This document shows, in pieces, positions 1 through 6,728 of a DNA stretch of 12,168 bases. Position numbers and translations under genes: made by a program. The DNA is from CAYMSA01 sp964392965. Lineage in GTDB: Bacteria; Actinomycetota; Coriobacteriia; Anaerosomatales; Anaerosomataceae. The stretch spans positions 1 through 12,168 of the forward strand of contig CAYMSA010000053.1 in NCBI GenBank assembly GCA_964392965.1. Reading direction: 5' to 3'. The notes below the pieces were generated by a model. The model saw only the letters and a program-made list of their open reading frames with translations, did no database searches and had not been told where the DNA came from. How positions within the stretch are numbered: position 1 is the first letter of the stretch; every line of letters begins with the position of its first letter.

Positions 1-642
1 GAGGCCTACGAGCACATTCACCCGGCGGCCGTGGGGAACCTGGCGCGTGTGGTGGTAAGCGAGCTCGCCGGCCGGGCCTCGCTCGTACGCAAGGCGGCCG
101 AGCTCGGCTTCGACCTCTCGTCGGAGCAGGCGATGGTGGGCAAGGTGCTCGACGACATCAAGACGCTCGAGCATCAGGGCTACTCCTTCGAGGCCGCTGA
201 CGCGTCGCTTGAGGTCATGCTCAAGAAGGAACTCGGCACGTATGAGCCGTTCTTCACGCTCGAGTCGTTCCGCGTGCTCATGGAGAAGCGCGAGGACGGC
301 CGAGTCATGACCGAGGCGACCATCAAGATCCACGTGGGGTCCGAGCGCTTCATCGCCACCGCCGAGGGCAACGGCCCGGTGAACGCACTCGACGAGGCCC
401 TGCGCATCGCGATCAGCCGCTTCTACCCGGCACTCGAGGCCATCGAGCTGACCGACTTCAAGGTACGTGTGATCGACGAGCGTAAGGGCACCGGTGCGGT
501 CACGCGCGTCCTCATCGAGTCCTCTGACGGGCAGAAGAGTTGGGGCACGGTGGGCGTGAGCGAGAACATCATCGAGGCGTCGTGGGTCGCACTCGCAGAC
601 TCCGTCGACTTCGGCCTGTCGCATCCCCGCACAAGCGAGTAG
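1..642 (+). CDS. cimA: Citramalate synthase, C-terminal part (5' end outside window)
   Basis: The reading frame is open from base 1 (EAYEHIHPAAVGN...), so the gene starts upstream; the GTG at 31 is internal. About 213 residues are visible. The first part continues the catalytic/linker region (the Y-x-H-x-x-P-x-x-VGN segment), and from about residue 80 it is the LeuA-type dimer/allosteric domain. The motifs AEGNGPVNALDEAL and WGTVGVSENIIEASWVAL are those I associate with the CimA family (citramalate synthase from pyruvate and acetyl-CoA) rather than 2-isopropylmalate synthase, whose equivalent is closer to ATGNGPVDA. Citramalate synthase starts the threonine-independent route to 2-oxobutyrate and isoleucine; the C-terminal domain usually binds isoleucine as feedback inhibitor. 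The next gene starts 12 nt after the stop, so cotranscription is likely. The main alternative is a LeuA paralogue. Confidence 0.9.
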   Translation, partial: EAYEHIHPAAVGNLARVVVSELAGRASLVRKAAELGFDLSSEQAMVGKVLDDIKTLEHQGYSFEAADASLEVMLKKELGTYEPFFTLESFRVLMEKREDGRVMTEATIKIHVGSERFIATAEGNGPVNALDEALRIAISRFYPALEAIELTDFKVRVIDERKGTGAVTRVLIESSDGQKSWGTVGVSENIIEASWVALADSVDFGLSHPRTSE

Positions 643-654
643 CCGGGACACTCC

Positions 655-1926
655 ATGCAGACGCATAGCAGGAATCTGTTCCTCGTCGTTCTCGCGCGCT
701 TCACATCGCGACTCGGCGGTACCGCGGTGTGGTTCATCGGCACGTGGGGCACGGCTGCCTACGTCTTCGATGCCACGCCCGCGCAGCTCGCCGTCATGTC
801 GGGTGTGAACGGTGTCGCCGCCATCGCCGGTTCGCTTATCGCGGGCGTCCTCATCGATCGCTTCGGCCCGCGTCGTGTGATGATCGGCGCCGAGATCCTG
901 AGTATCCCCGCCGTGCTTGCGATGATGTACGCTCCCACGTTCGCGATCTTCGTGGCGTGCTCGGCGGCCTTCTCGCTTGTGGGCATTCCCACGTGGACCG
1001 CGGGCGCGTCGTTCGCGCCCTACGTCGTGAAAGGTCGGGCGGCGCTCGAGCGTGCCAACTCGTTCATCGAGGGGGGCAGCGCGGTGGGTTTCGTCCTCGG
1101 CACGGGCATCGGGGCGCTCGTCTCGGGCACGATCGGCATGCGCTGGGTGTTCGTACTCATGATGGCGGCCTCCGTGGTGGCTGCGACGGCCGCGTTCTTC
1201 ATACGCATCGATGACACACAGAAGGTTCCTTCCGAGCGCGGTGCGTGGCGCGACTTCACCGACGGCCTTCGGCTGGCGTACTCCTCACGGGCTATCCGCT
1301 ACGTGATCCTCACCGGCACCGCGGTCTGGTTCGGCTTCGGTGCGTTCTCGGCGCTCGAGCCGCTCTTCTACCGGGATGTCGTGGGTGTCGATGTGCAGTG
1401 GATCGGCTGGATGAACATGGCGTACGGCCTCGGCCTCGCCACCGGCGCCAGTCTGTTGCCGAGGTTGCCGGGCGGCTTCCTGTCGGCGCGCGGGCTGGCC
1501 TTCCTCACGTTCCTCACGGGACTCGGCACGGTGCTGTACGTGGGTTCGACGGACCTGCGTCTCATCGCGGTCGGGGCGCTCGTGTGGGGTGCGATGGTGG
1601 GAGCGCTCGAGCCGCTTCTGCGCACGCTGCTGCACGTCGAGTCGCCGCACGAGTACGTGGGTCGCATCGTGGGCACGGCACAGTGGCACCGCAGCCTCGG
1701 CGAGCTCATGCCGCTCGCGTTCGTGCCGGCGCTCGCCGCCACCCTCGGCATTCAGCAGACGCTCATCGCCGGCGGACTCCTCGTTGCCGTGTTGGCCGTG
1801 GCCGGTGCCAGGACGGCGCGCAGCATCGACCGGGAGCGGGAACACACACCTCCGCCGTCGGCGTTCAGCGTGGGAGCGGGCGAGCCGACGGTTCCCCGCG
1901 CAGCAGCTGGAGCACCGCCGGAGTGA
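655..1926 (+). CDS. MFS transporter, 12 TM segments, substrate unknown
   Basis: This 423-residue protein is strongly hydrophobic, with about 12 predicted membrane segments (roughly residues 8-32, 44-66, 74-92, 93-115, 138-160, 163-186, 213-235, 247-268, 277-297, 302-324, 343-361, 364-384). The loop between TM2 and TM3 carries MFS motif A, G64-V-L-I-D68-R-F-G-P-R-R. The long hydrophilic linker (about 187-212) between two six-helix halves fits the family. It resembles the MFS_3/EntS-like exporter group, but nothing visible fixes the substrate. The last ~40 residues form a hydrophilic Pro/Ala-rich tail, probably cytosolic and disordered. ATG 655 lies 12 nt after the citramalate synthase stop with only a weak ribosome-binding site, suggesting translation from the upstream transcript. 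Export of an amino acid or related metabolite is possible from context but unproven. Confidence 0.85.
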   Translation: MQTHSRNLFLVVLARFTSRLGGTAVWFIGTWGTAAYVFDATPAQLAVMSGVNGVAAIAGSLIAGVLIDRFGPRRVMIGAEILSIPAVLAMMYAPTFAIFVACSAAFSLVGIPTWTAGASFAPYVVKGRAALERANSFIEGGSAVGFVLGTGIGALVSGTIGMRWVFVLMMAASVVAATAAFFIRIDDTQKVPSERGAWRDFTDGLRLAYSSRAIRYVILTGTAVWFGFGAFSALEPLFYRDVVGVDVQWIGWMNMAYGLGLATGASLLPRLPGGFLSARGLAFLTFLTGLGTVLYVGSTDLRLIAVGALVWGAMVGALEPLLRTLLHVESPHEYVGRIVGTAQWHRSLGELMPLAFVPALAATLGIQQTLIAGGLLVAVLAVAGARTARSIDREREHTPPPSAFSVGAGEPTVPRAAAGAPPE

Positions 1927-1974
1927 GGTTCGTGCCGCAGGAGTGTGCTGAGGATTCATGACCGACGCGAGAGC

Positions 1975-1981
1975 AAAGGGA
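1975..1981 (+). promoter_or_regulatory. Ribosome-binding site for the FAH-family gene
   Basis: AAAGGGA sits 5 nt before ATG 1987. It favours this ATG over the in-frame GTG at 1945, which would add 14 residues (VLRIHDRRESKGSD) not typical of the family and has no good Shine-Dalgarno sequence. Confidence 0.6.
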
Positions 1982-1986
1982 GCGAC

Positions 1987-2733
1987 ATGCGGATAGTACG
2001 CGTAATGCACGACGGAGTGGCACGACACGGCCTCATCGAGGGCACCTCGGTGCGCCTTATCGAGGGTGACCTCTTCGGGGTGTGGGAGCCGGGCGACACG
2101 GTCGTGGATGCTCCGCGTCAGCTCGCGCCGGTCGCGCCCTCGAAGGTGGTGTGCGTCGGCATCAACTATCTCCTGCACGGGCGCGAGATGGGGCACCAGA
2201 TGCCCGAGGAGCCGGTGATCTTCCTCAAGCCGCCGAGCGCCGTGATCGGCCCCGGCGACGCGATCCGGGTCCCCGAAGGCTTCGACACCGTGGACCACGA
2301 GGCCGAGCTGGCGGTGGTCATCGGACGCCGGGCCCGCTCGGTCACGCCTGCGGACGCACGTGACCACATCCTCGGCTATACGTGTGCGAACGACGTGACG
2401 AACCGTGTGGTGCAGCGCAAGGACGGGCAGTGGACGCGTGGCAAGGGCTACGACACGTTCTGTCCGCTCGGACCGCACATCGCAGTCGATGTCGACCCGG
2501 CAGCGCTCGACATCGCGTGTCTCGTGAACGGCGAGGTCAGGCAGTCGGCGAACACCCGCGAGATGATCTTCGGGCCGCTCGAGATCGTGAGCTTCGTGAG
2601 CCGCGTCATGACACTCGAGCCGGGTGACGTGGTGCTGACGGGCACCGCTGCGGGTGTGGGCCCCATGAAGCGCGGCGACACGGTGGAGGTGCGCATCGAG
2701 GGGATCGGGACTCTGGTGAACACGGTCGAGTGA
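1987..2733 (+). CDS. Fumarylacetoacetate hydrolase (FAH) family protein
   Basis: This 248-residue protein has the usual length of short FAH-family enzymes (fumarylpyruvate hydrolase/oxaloacetate decarboxylase FAHD1-like, or 2-hydroxyhepta-2,4-diene-1,7-dioate isomerase-like). A short N-terminal region (1-50) precedes the FAH fold (51-248). Visible motifs: CVGINYLLHGREMG with the lid His64 and Glu67; VIFLKPPSAVIGPGD; metal ligands E105 and E107 in DHEAELAVV; and D136 in YTCANDVTN. The spacing of E105/E107/D136 (2 and 29 residues) matches the Mg/Mn site of FAHD1 as I recall it. The C-terminal part has MIFGPLEIVSFVSRVMTLEPGDVVLTGT, also family-typical. It is probably a cytosolic metal-dependent C-C hydrolase, decarboxylase or isomerase acting on a 2-oxo acid; the exact substrate cannot be read. 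It lies 60 nt after the MFS gene and may share its transcript. The start is ATG 1987 rather than GTG 1945. Confidence 0.88.
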   Translation: MRIVRVMHDGVARHGLIEGTSVRLIEGDLFGVWEPGDTVVDAPRQLAPVAPSKVVCVGINYLLHGREMGHQMPEEPVIFLKPPSAVIGPGDAIRVPEGFDTVDHEAELAVVIGRRARSVTPADARDHILGYTCANDVTNRVVQRKDGQWTRGKGYDTFCPLGPHIAVDVDPAALDIACLVNGEVRQSANTREMIFGPLEIVSFVSRVMTLEPGDVVLTGTAAGVGPMKRGDTVEVRIEGIGTLVNTVE

Positions 2734-2768
2734 CGGGTCGGACGACCAGCCCACACCCCAACCGTCAC
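2730..2768. repeat. Inverted repeat between the FAH gene and yerC
   Basis: The arms GTGACGG (2730-2736) and CCGTCAC (2762-2768) are perfect 7-bp complements separated by 25 nt. A small inner hairpin (GGTC...GACC, 2737-2748) lies in the loop. The left arm overlaps the FAH stop codon and the right arm falls just upstream of where a -35 box for yerC would sit. There is no T-tract, so a classical intrinsic terminator is unlikely; it could be a weak terminator, an operator or chance. Confidence 0.3.
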
Positions 2769-2787
2769 CCAACATGTCGCGTTCGGG

Positions 2788-2796
2788 TGCTAGTAT
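2788..2796 (+). promoter_or_regulatory. Candidate extended -10 promoter for yerC-dnaE
   Basis: TGC followed by TAGTAT is a good extended -10 element (TGn-TATAAT type) in otherwise GC-rich intergenic DNA. The predicted transcription start is near 2803, some 40 nt before the yerC start codon. No convincing -35 is seen at the expected position (about 2768-2773), as is common for extended -10 promoters. The AGTAT core resembles the half-sites of the his operator at 6676-6717, though there is no dyad here. Confidence 0.45.
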
Positions 2797-2830
2797 GGCC
2801 ACATCACCTTGGGTAGCCGCCGATCAGGAG

Positions 2831-2836
2831 AAGGAG
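2831..2836 (+). promoter_or_regulatory. Ribosome-binding site that sets the yerC start
   Basis: AAGGAG, within a longer purine-rich stretch, lies 9 nt before ATG 2846. It selects this ATG over the ATG at 2774, which lies upstream of the likely transcription start and would add 24 residues unrelated to the family. Confidence 0.65.
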
Positions 2837-2845
2837 TGCCTGTCC

Positions 2846-3160
2846 ATGGCGTCGGACCGCTTGCGCACGCCGGAGGTGGAGGCTCTGCTTGATGCCTTCG
2901 GCACCCTCGATACCACTGATGAGCTCTATACGTTCCTACTCGACGTCGCCACGCCCCGCGAGATCAAGGACTTCGCGCAGCGGCTGGCGGTCGCGCGCCT
3001 GTTGGACGCCGGGGAGCACTACAGCGTGATCCAGGGGGTCACGGGCGCTTCGTCCACGACCGTGAGCCGGGTGAGTAAGTGCCTCCACTACGGCGCCGAG
3101 GGCTATCGGACGGTCATCGACCGCCTGGGCCCCTTGCCGTCACGCGATGGTGATGCCTGA
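2846..3160 (+). CDS. yerC: YerC/YecD-type TrpR-family DNA-binding protein (HisR candidate)
   Basis: This 104-residue, all-helical protein matches the TrpR-like YerC/YecD family in length and pattern. The N-terminal part (residues 8-32: TPEVEALLDAFGTLDTTDELYTFL) and the middle segment LLDVATPREIKDFAQRLAVARLLDAG precede a TrpR-like helix-turn-helix (about 59-80: YSVIQGVTGASSTTVSRVSKCL). The tail HYGAEGYRTVIDRL is also characteristic. TrpR-fold proteins bind DNA as dimers. YerC homologues have been proposed to act as histidine-responsive repressors (HisR) in Gram-positive bacteria; I recall this from the comparative-genomics literature and cannot check it here. It is followed after 2 nt by dnaE, so the two are probably cotranscribed and translationally coupled. 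The likely target is the tandem operator before hisZ, about 3.5 kb downstream. Its effector ligand cannot be inferred from sequence. Confidence 0.88.
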   Translation: MASDRLRTPEVEALLDAFGTLDTTDELYTFLLDVATPREIKDFAQRLAVARLLDAGEHYSVIQGVTGASSTTVSRVSKCLHYGAEGYRTVIDRLGPLPSRDGDA

Positions 3161-3162
3161 TC

Positions 3163-6100
3163 ATGTCCGGATTCGTCCACCTGCATACCCACTCCGAGTA
3201 CTCGCTGCTCGATGGTCACTCGCGCCTGTCGCGTCTTGTAGGCCGAGCGAAGACGCTCGGTCAGGAGTCGCTTGCGTTGACCGACCATGGCGCCATGTAC
3301 GGTGCGGTGGAGTTCTACCGGACCGCGATGGCCGCTGGCGTGAAGCCGATCATCGGCTGCGAGACCTACTTCACGCCGGGGTCCCGTCTCTTGCGTGAGA
3401 GCAAGGAGATGTACCACCTGCTGCTCCTCGCGAAGAACGAGACCGGCTACCGGAACCTCATGACCATCGTGAGCGACGCCGCCACCCGCGGCTTCTACTA
3501 CAAGCCACGGACCGACATCGAACTTCTCCGCGAGCACGCCGAGGGGCTGATCTGCACGTCGGCATGTATGAGCGGCATCGTCAGCAAGTCGATCGAGCAG
3601 GGCGATCTCGCCGCCGCGCGCCGTTGGGCGGAGACGTACGCGGAGTTATTCGGCGATGACTTCTTCCTCGAGATACAGCAGCAGGGCATCACCGCCGACA
3701 ACGGCATCACGCAGAAGCAGCTGAACGCGGAGATCGCGCGCATGGCCGCCGAGATGGGCGTGGGTCTCGTGGCGACCAACGATATCCACTACGTGATGGC
3801 CGAAGACTCGCAGGCGCAGGACCTGCTGTTGTGCGTGGGTACCGGCTCGACGGTGGACGACGCGAACCGGATGCGCTTCTCCTCGGACCAGTTCTACCTG
3901 AAGAGCTACGAGGAGATGGCCGCCGCACTGCCCGAGTATCCCGAGGCGCTCGCCAACACGCTCGAGATCGCCTCGCGTTGCCATCTCGAACTCGAGTTCG
4001 GGAGGATCATCCTGCCGCGCTTCGAGACGCCGGACGGCAGTCGCGAGGACGAGCACCTGCGCTGGCAGTGCCTCGAGGGACTCGAGCGCCGCTATGGCGT
4101 CCCGATTCCGGAAGAGGCACTCGACCGCATGGACAGCGAGCTCGAGGTCATAACCGGCAAGGGCCTCTCGGCGTACTTCCTCATCGTCGCCGACTTCGTG
4201 CGCTGGGCTAAGCAGAACGGCATCGGCGTGGGTCCCGGCCGTGGTTCGGCGGCCGGTTCGATCATCTCCTACGCGCTTGGCATCACGAACCTCGACCCGA
4301 TCGCGAACGGCCTGCTCTTCGAGCGCTTCCTTAACCCCGAGCGCACGGAGATGCCTGATATCGACATCGACTTCGACGACGAACGTCGTGGTGAGGTCAT
4401 CGAATACGTGCGGCAGAAGTACGGTGAGGACAAGGTCGCGCAGATCATCACGTATTCGACGATGAAGGCGCGTGCGGCCATCCGTGACGCGGGCCGGGTG
4501 CTCGGTTATCCGTTCGGGGTACCCGACAAGATCGCCAAGATGGTGCCCGAGCGCATCGACCACGTTACCGACGCCGACAAGAAGCTCTCGGACCTCGAGG
4601 TCGCACTGCGCGATACACCCGAGCTCAAGGACGCGTACCGGACCGACCCCGACACCAAGCGCATCCTCGATGGGGCGCTCTCGCTTGAGAACGTCGTGCG
4701 CGGCGAAGGCATCCACGCTGCGGCCGTCGTCATCTGTCGCGACCCGCTCCACTGGCACACGCCCGTGAAGCTCGACACCAAGGGCGGTTCGGTCATCACG
4801 CAGTACGAGGGTACCGTGATCGCGGACCTCGGCCTGCTCAAAATGGATTTCCTCGGTCTGCGTACGCTCACCGTGCTCGCCAAGGGCGTGCAGGCCATCA
4901 AGGAGCACCATGGCGTCGAGATCGACCTCGATACGCTCCCCATCGACGACGCCGAGACGTGGGCGCTGCTTCAGCGCGCGGACACCGATGGCGTCTTCCA
5001 GGTGGAGTCGCCGGGCATGAAACGCGTGCTCCGGGAGCTCAAGCCCACCTGCTTCGCCGATCTCGTCGCCGTCGTAGCCCTCTACCGTCCGGGGCCGATG
5101 GACTCGATCCCCGACTTCATCGCGCGCAAGCACGGCAAGAAGGAGATCACGTACTACGACGACCGCATCAAGAACATCCTCGAGGAGACCTACGGCGCCA
5201 TCGTCTATCAGGAGCAGGCGATGCGCATCACCATGCAGATGGGCGGCTTCTCGGCGGCCAAGGCCGACAAGCTGCGCAAGGGCATGGGCAAGAAGAACAT
5301 GGCCATCGTGGACGCCCTCGAGGGCGAGTTCATGGCGGGCGCCGCCGAACGTGGCTTCGACCGCAAGGTGGCCCAGCGCGTGTGGACCGACATGCGCAAG
5401 TTCGGCGAGTACGCGTTCAACAAGAGCCACGCGGCCGCGTACGGACTCGTCTCGTTCCAGACCGCCTACCTCAAGGCGCACTACCCGCTGGAGTACATGG
5501 CGGCGGTGCTCACCAGCTACACGGGCAAGAGCGAGACGATCGTGAAGTACATCGCGGCGTGCACGACCGCCGGCATCACCGTGCTGCCGCCTGACGTGAA
5601 CTCCTCGGGAAGCGACTTCACTGCGGTCGAGGGTGCGATTCGCTTCGGCCTGGCGGGTATCCGCAACGTGGGCGAGGCGGTGGTGGCCACGATCGTCGCC
5701 GAGCGGCGCACCAGTGGACACTTCACGTCGCTCCACGACTTCTGTGCGCGCATCGACATGCGTCAGGCCAACAAGAAGACGATCGAGGCGCTCATCAAGG
5801 CAGGAGCCTTCGATTCGACCGGCTACACGCGCAAGCAGCTGTTCGGGCTCATCGACCAGGCGGTCGACGCCGCCGTGGCGCGCCGGCGGGACGCCGAGCG
5901 CGGCCAGACGTCGATCTTCGAGATGTTCGACATGGAGGACCACGGCTTCGAGGATCCTATCCCGGCTCCCGACGGTGACGAGTGGGAGAAGGGGCTGAAG
6001 CTCGCCTACGAGAAGGAGATGCTCGGCATCTACGTCTCGGACCACCCGCTGCGGGAGATCGCGCCGGTCATCGAGGCGGGCCGCACGCTGTCCCTCGGCG

Positions 6101-6627
6101 CGGGGGACGACCTGCGTGACGGCCAGACCGGGTGGTTCGCGGGCATCGTCTCGTCGTTCGACCGCATCGCCACGCGCGCGGGCAAGCTGATGGCGACGTT
6201 CGTGCTCGAGGATCTCGAGGGGTCGATTGAGGGCGTGCTCTTCCCGCAGACGTACGAGCGATTCCGTGACGTCATGGCGGTCGATCGCGTCGTTCGCGTG
6301 CGCGCGAAGGTCGAGCGTTCGGAGCGCGGGCTCAAGCTCATCGCTCACGAGGTGGAGCCGCTCTCGGACACCGGTCGTTTCGAGCGTCCGCCGGGCACGC
6401 TCGTCGTACGGGCCACGCTCGACAGACTCGGCAACGGCGGCAGCGCAACGTTCAAGCGGATTCTCGGACGGTACCCCGGCGCCGACGCAGTGCGCCTGGA
6501 GCTCACGACCGCCGAGGGTCTGAAGCGTCTCGAGATGGGGGACGATGTGAGGGTGGACGCCAGCGCGTCCGGCCTCCACGCCGAGATGAAGGAGTTCCTG
6601 GGATCGGACGCGGTGTGGGAGGCGTGA
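3163..6627 (+). CDS. dnaE: DNA polymerase III alpha subunit (replicative polymerase)
   Basis: This 1154-residue C-family polymerase is full length for DnaE. The N-terminal PHP domain (1 to about 215) appears to keep a full set of metal ligands: H8, H10, D17, H42, E67, H85, C135, D207 and H209. This is the arrangement found where the PHP domain acts as a 3'-5' proofreading exonuclease, as in mycobacterial DnaE1. Polymerase motifs: GPGRGSAAGS; PDIDIDFDDERR with catalytic D401 and D403; KMDFLGLRTL with D562; YRPGPM (641-646); and FNKSHAAAYG (752 onward). A helix-hairpin-helix follows (826-848, IRFGLAGIRNVGEAV), then the beta-clamp-binding peptide Q915-T-S-I-F919, an OB fold (about 985-1065, GWFAGIVSSF...LEDLEGSIEGVLFP) and a C-terminal domain. 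ATG 3163 begins 2 nt after the yerC stop and gives the canonical start MSGFVHLHTHSEYSLLDG; the ribosome-binding site is weak, consistent with coupling to yerC. It synthesises chromosomal DNA in the replisome with the sliding clamp. Confidence 0.98.
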   Translation: MSGFVHLHTHSEYSLLDGHSRLSRLVGRAKTLGQESLALTDHGAMYGAVEFYRTAMAAGVKPIIGCETYFTPGSRLLRESKEMYHLLLLAKNETGYRNLMTIVSDAATRGFYYKPRTDIELLREHAEGLICTSACMSGIVSKSIEQGDLAAARRWAETYAELFGDDFFLEIQQQGITADNGITQKQLNAEIARMAAEMGVGLVATNDIHYVMAEDSQAQDLLLCVGTGSTVDDANRMRFSSDQFYLKSYEEMAAALPEYPEALANTLEIASRCHLELEFGRIILPRFETPDGSREDEHLRWQCLEGLERRYGVPIPEEALDRMDSELEVITGKGLSAYFLIVADFVRWAKQNGIGVGPGRGSAAGSIISYALGITNLDPIANGLLFERFLNPERTEMPDIDIDFDDERRGEVIEYVRQKYGEDKVAQIITYSTMKARAAIRDAGRVLGYPFGVPDKIAKMVPERIDHVTDADKKLSDLEVALRDTPELKDAYRTDPDTKRILDGALSLENVVRGEGIHAAAVVICRDPLHWHTPVKLDTKGGSVITQYEGTVIADLGLLKMDFLGLRTLTVLAKGVQAIKEHHGVEIDLDTLPIDDAETWALLQRADTDGVFQVESPGMKRVLRELKPTCFADLVAVVALYRPGPMDSIPDFIARKHGKKEITYYDDRIKNILEETYGAIVYQEQAMRITMQMGGFSAAKADKLRKGMGKKNMAIVDALEGEFMAGAAERGFDRKVAQRVWTDMRKFGEYAFNKSHAAAYGLVSFQTAYLKAHYPLEYMAAVLTSYTGKSETIVKYIAACTTAGITVLPPDVNSSGSDFTAVEGAIRFGLAGIRNVGEAVVATIVAERRTSGHFTSLHDFCARIDMRQANKKTIEALIKAGAFDSTGYTRKQLFGLIDQAVDAAVARRRDAERGQTSIFEMFDMEDHGFEDPIPAPDGDEWEKGLKLAYEKEMLGIYVSDHPLREIAPVIEAGRTLSLGAGDDLRDGQTGWFAGIVSSFDRIATRAGKLMATFVLEDLEGSIEGVLFPQTYERFRDVMAVDRVVRVRAKVERSERGLKLIAHEVEPLSDTGRFERPPGTLVVRATLDRLGNGGSATFKRILGRYPGADAVRLELTTAEGLKRLEMGDDVRVDASASGLHAEMKEFLGSDAVWEA

Positions 6628-6654
6628 TCCCGTAGGCACGGCCCGCTCCGTGGT

Positions 6655-6683
6655 TTGACACGCCCGGGGTGCTCTGTGATACT
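6655..6683 (+). promoter_or_regulatory. Promoter of the his operon
   Basis: A perfect -35 hexamer TTGACA (6655-6660), a 17-nt spacer and GATACT (6678-6683) preceded by TGT (an extended -10, TG at 6675-6676) form the strongest sigma-70-type promoter in the window. The predicted start of transcription is near 6690, leaving a leader of about 40 nt before hisZ. The leader is too short for a T-box or a leader-peptide attenuator, so control is probably at initiation by a repressor at the overlapping operator. Confidence 0.8.
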
Positions 6684-6717
6684 GCAGTACAGTATCACTC
6701 TACTGTAGTAAAGTATC
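6676..6717. promoter_or_regulatory. Tandem operator overlapping the his promoter -10 and start site
   Basis: A perfect dyad has arms GTGATACTG (6676-6684) and CAGTATCAC (6690-6698) around CAGTA. Within it, TACTGCAGTACAGTATC (6680-6696) recurs as TACTGTAGTAAAGTATC (6701-6717), 15 of 17 identical, with starts exactly 21 bp apart (two helical turns). The first copy covers the -10 and predicted start, the second the early leader. The AGTAC/AGTAT half-sites recall the CTAGTAC half of the TrpR operator. The YerC-like protein encoded at 2846-3160 is the prime candidate to bind; that pairing is inferred from context. Confidence 0.75.
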
Positions 6718-6718
6718 C

Positions 6719-6726
6719 GGAGGTGA
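6719..6726 (+). promoter_or_regulatory. Strong ribosome-binding site for hisZ
   Basis: GGAGGTGA is a perfect match to the 16S anti-Shine-Dalgarno. From the end of GGAGG it is 5 nt to GTG 6729 and 8 nt to GTG 6732, so either can be the start; ATG 6741 (17 nt) is too far. Confidence 0.8.
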
Positions 6727-6728
6727 CA

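Noticed and set aside
1285..2802. 505-codon open frame on the minus strand opposite the MFS and FAH genes
   Set aside because: It spans two real genes and their intergenic region, has biased His/Arg-rich composition and shows no family motif.
3646..6639. Very long open frame (997 codons) on the minus strand opposite dnaE
   Set aside because: It is an artefact of GC-rich codon usage: it lies entirely opposite a polymerase gene with intact motifs, its translation is low-complexity and rich in Arg/Val/His/Leu, and it has no recognisable domain.
6637..6652. CACGG-cccgct-CCGTG hairpin followed by GTTT as a dnaE terminator
   Set aside because: The stem is only 5 bp, the T-run is three bases, and it runs into the -35 box of the his promoter. 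It may slow transcription but is too weak to call a terminator.
6669..6728. Upstream GTG start for hisZ at 6669
   Set aside because: It lies inside the promoter, upstream of the predicted transcription start, and encodes a non-conserved peptide; the perfect ribosome-binding site at 6719-6726 points to GTG 6729/6732.
6684..6728. T-box or histidine attenuator in the hisZ leader
   Set aside because: The predicted leader is about 40 nt and contains no His-rich short peptide, no T-box sequence and no terminator/antiterminator pair.
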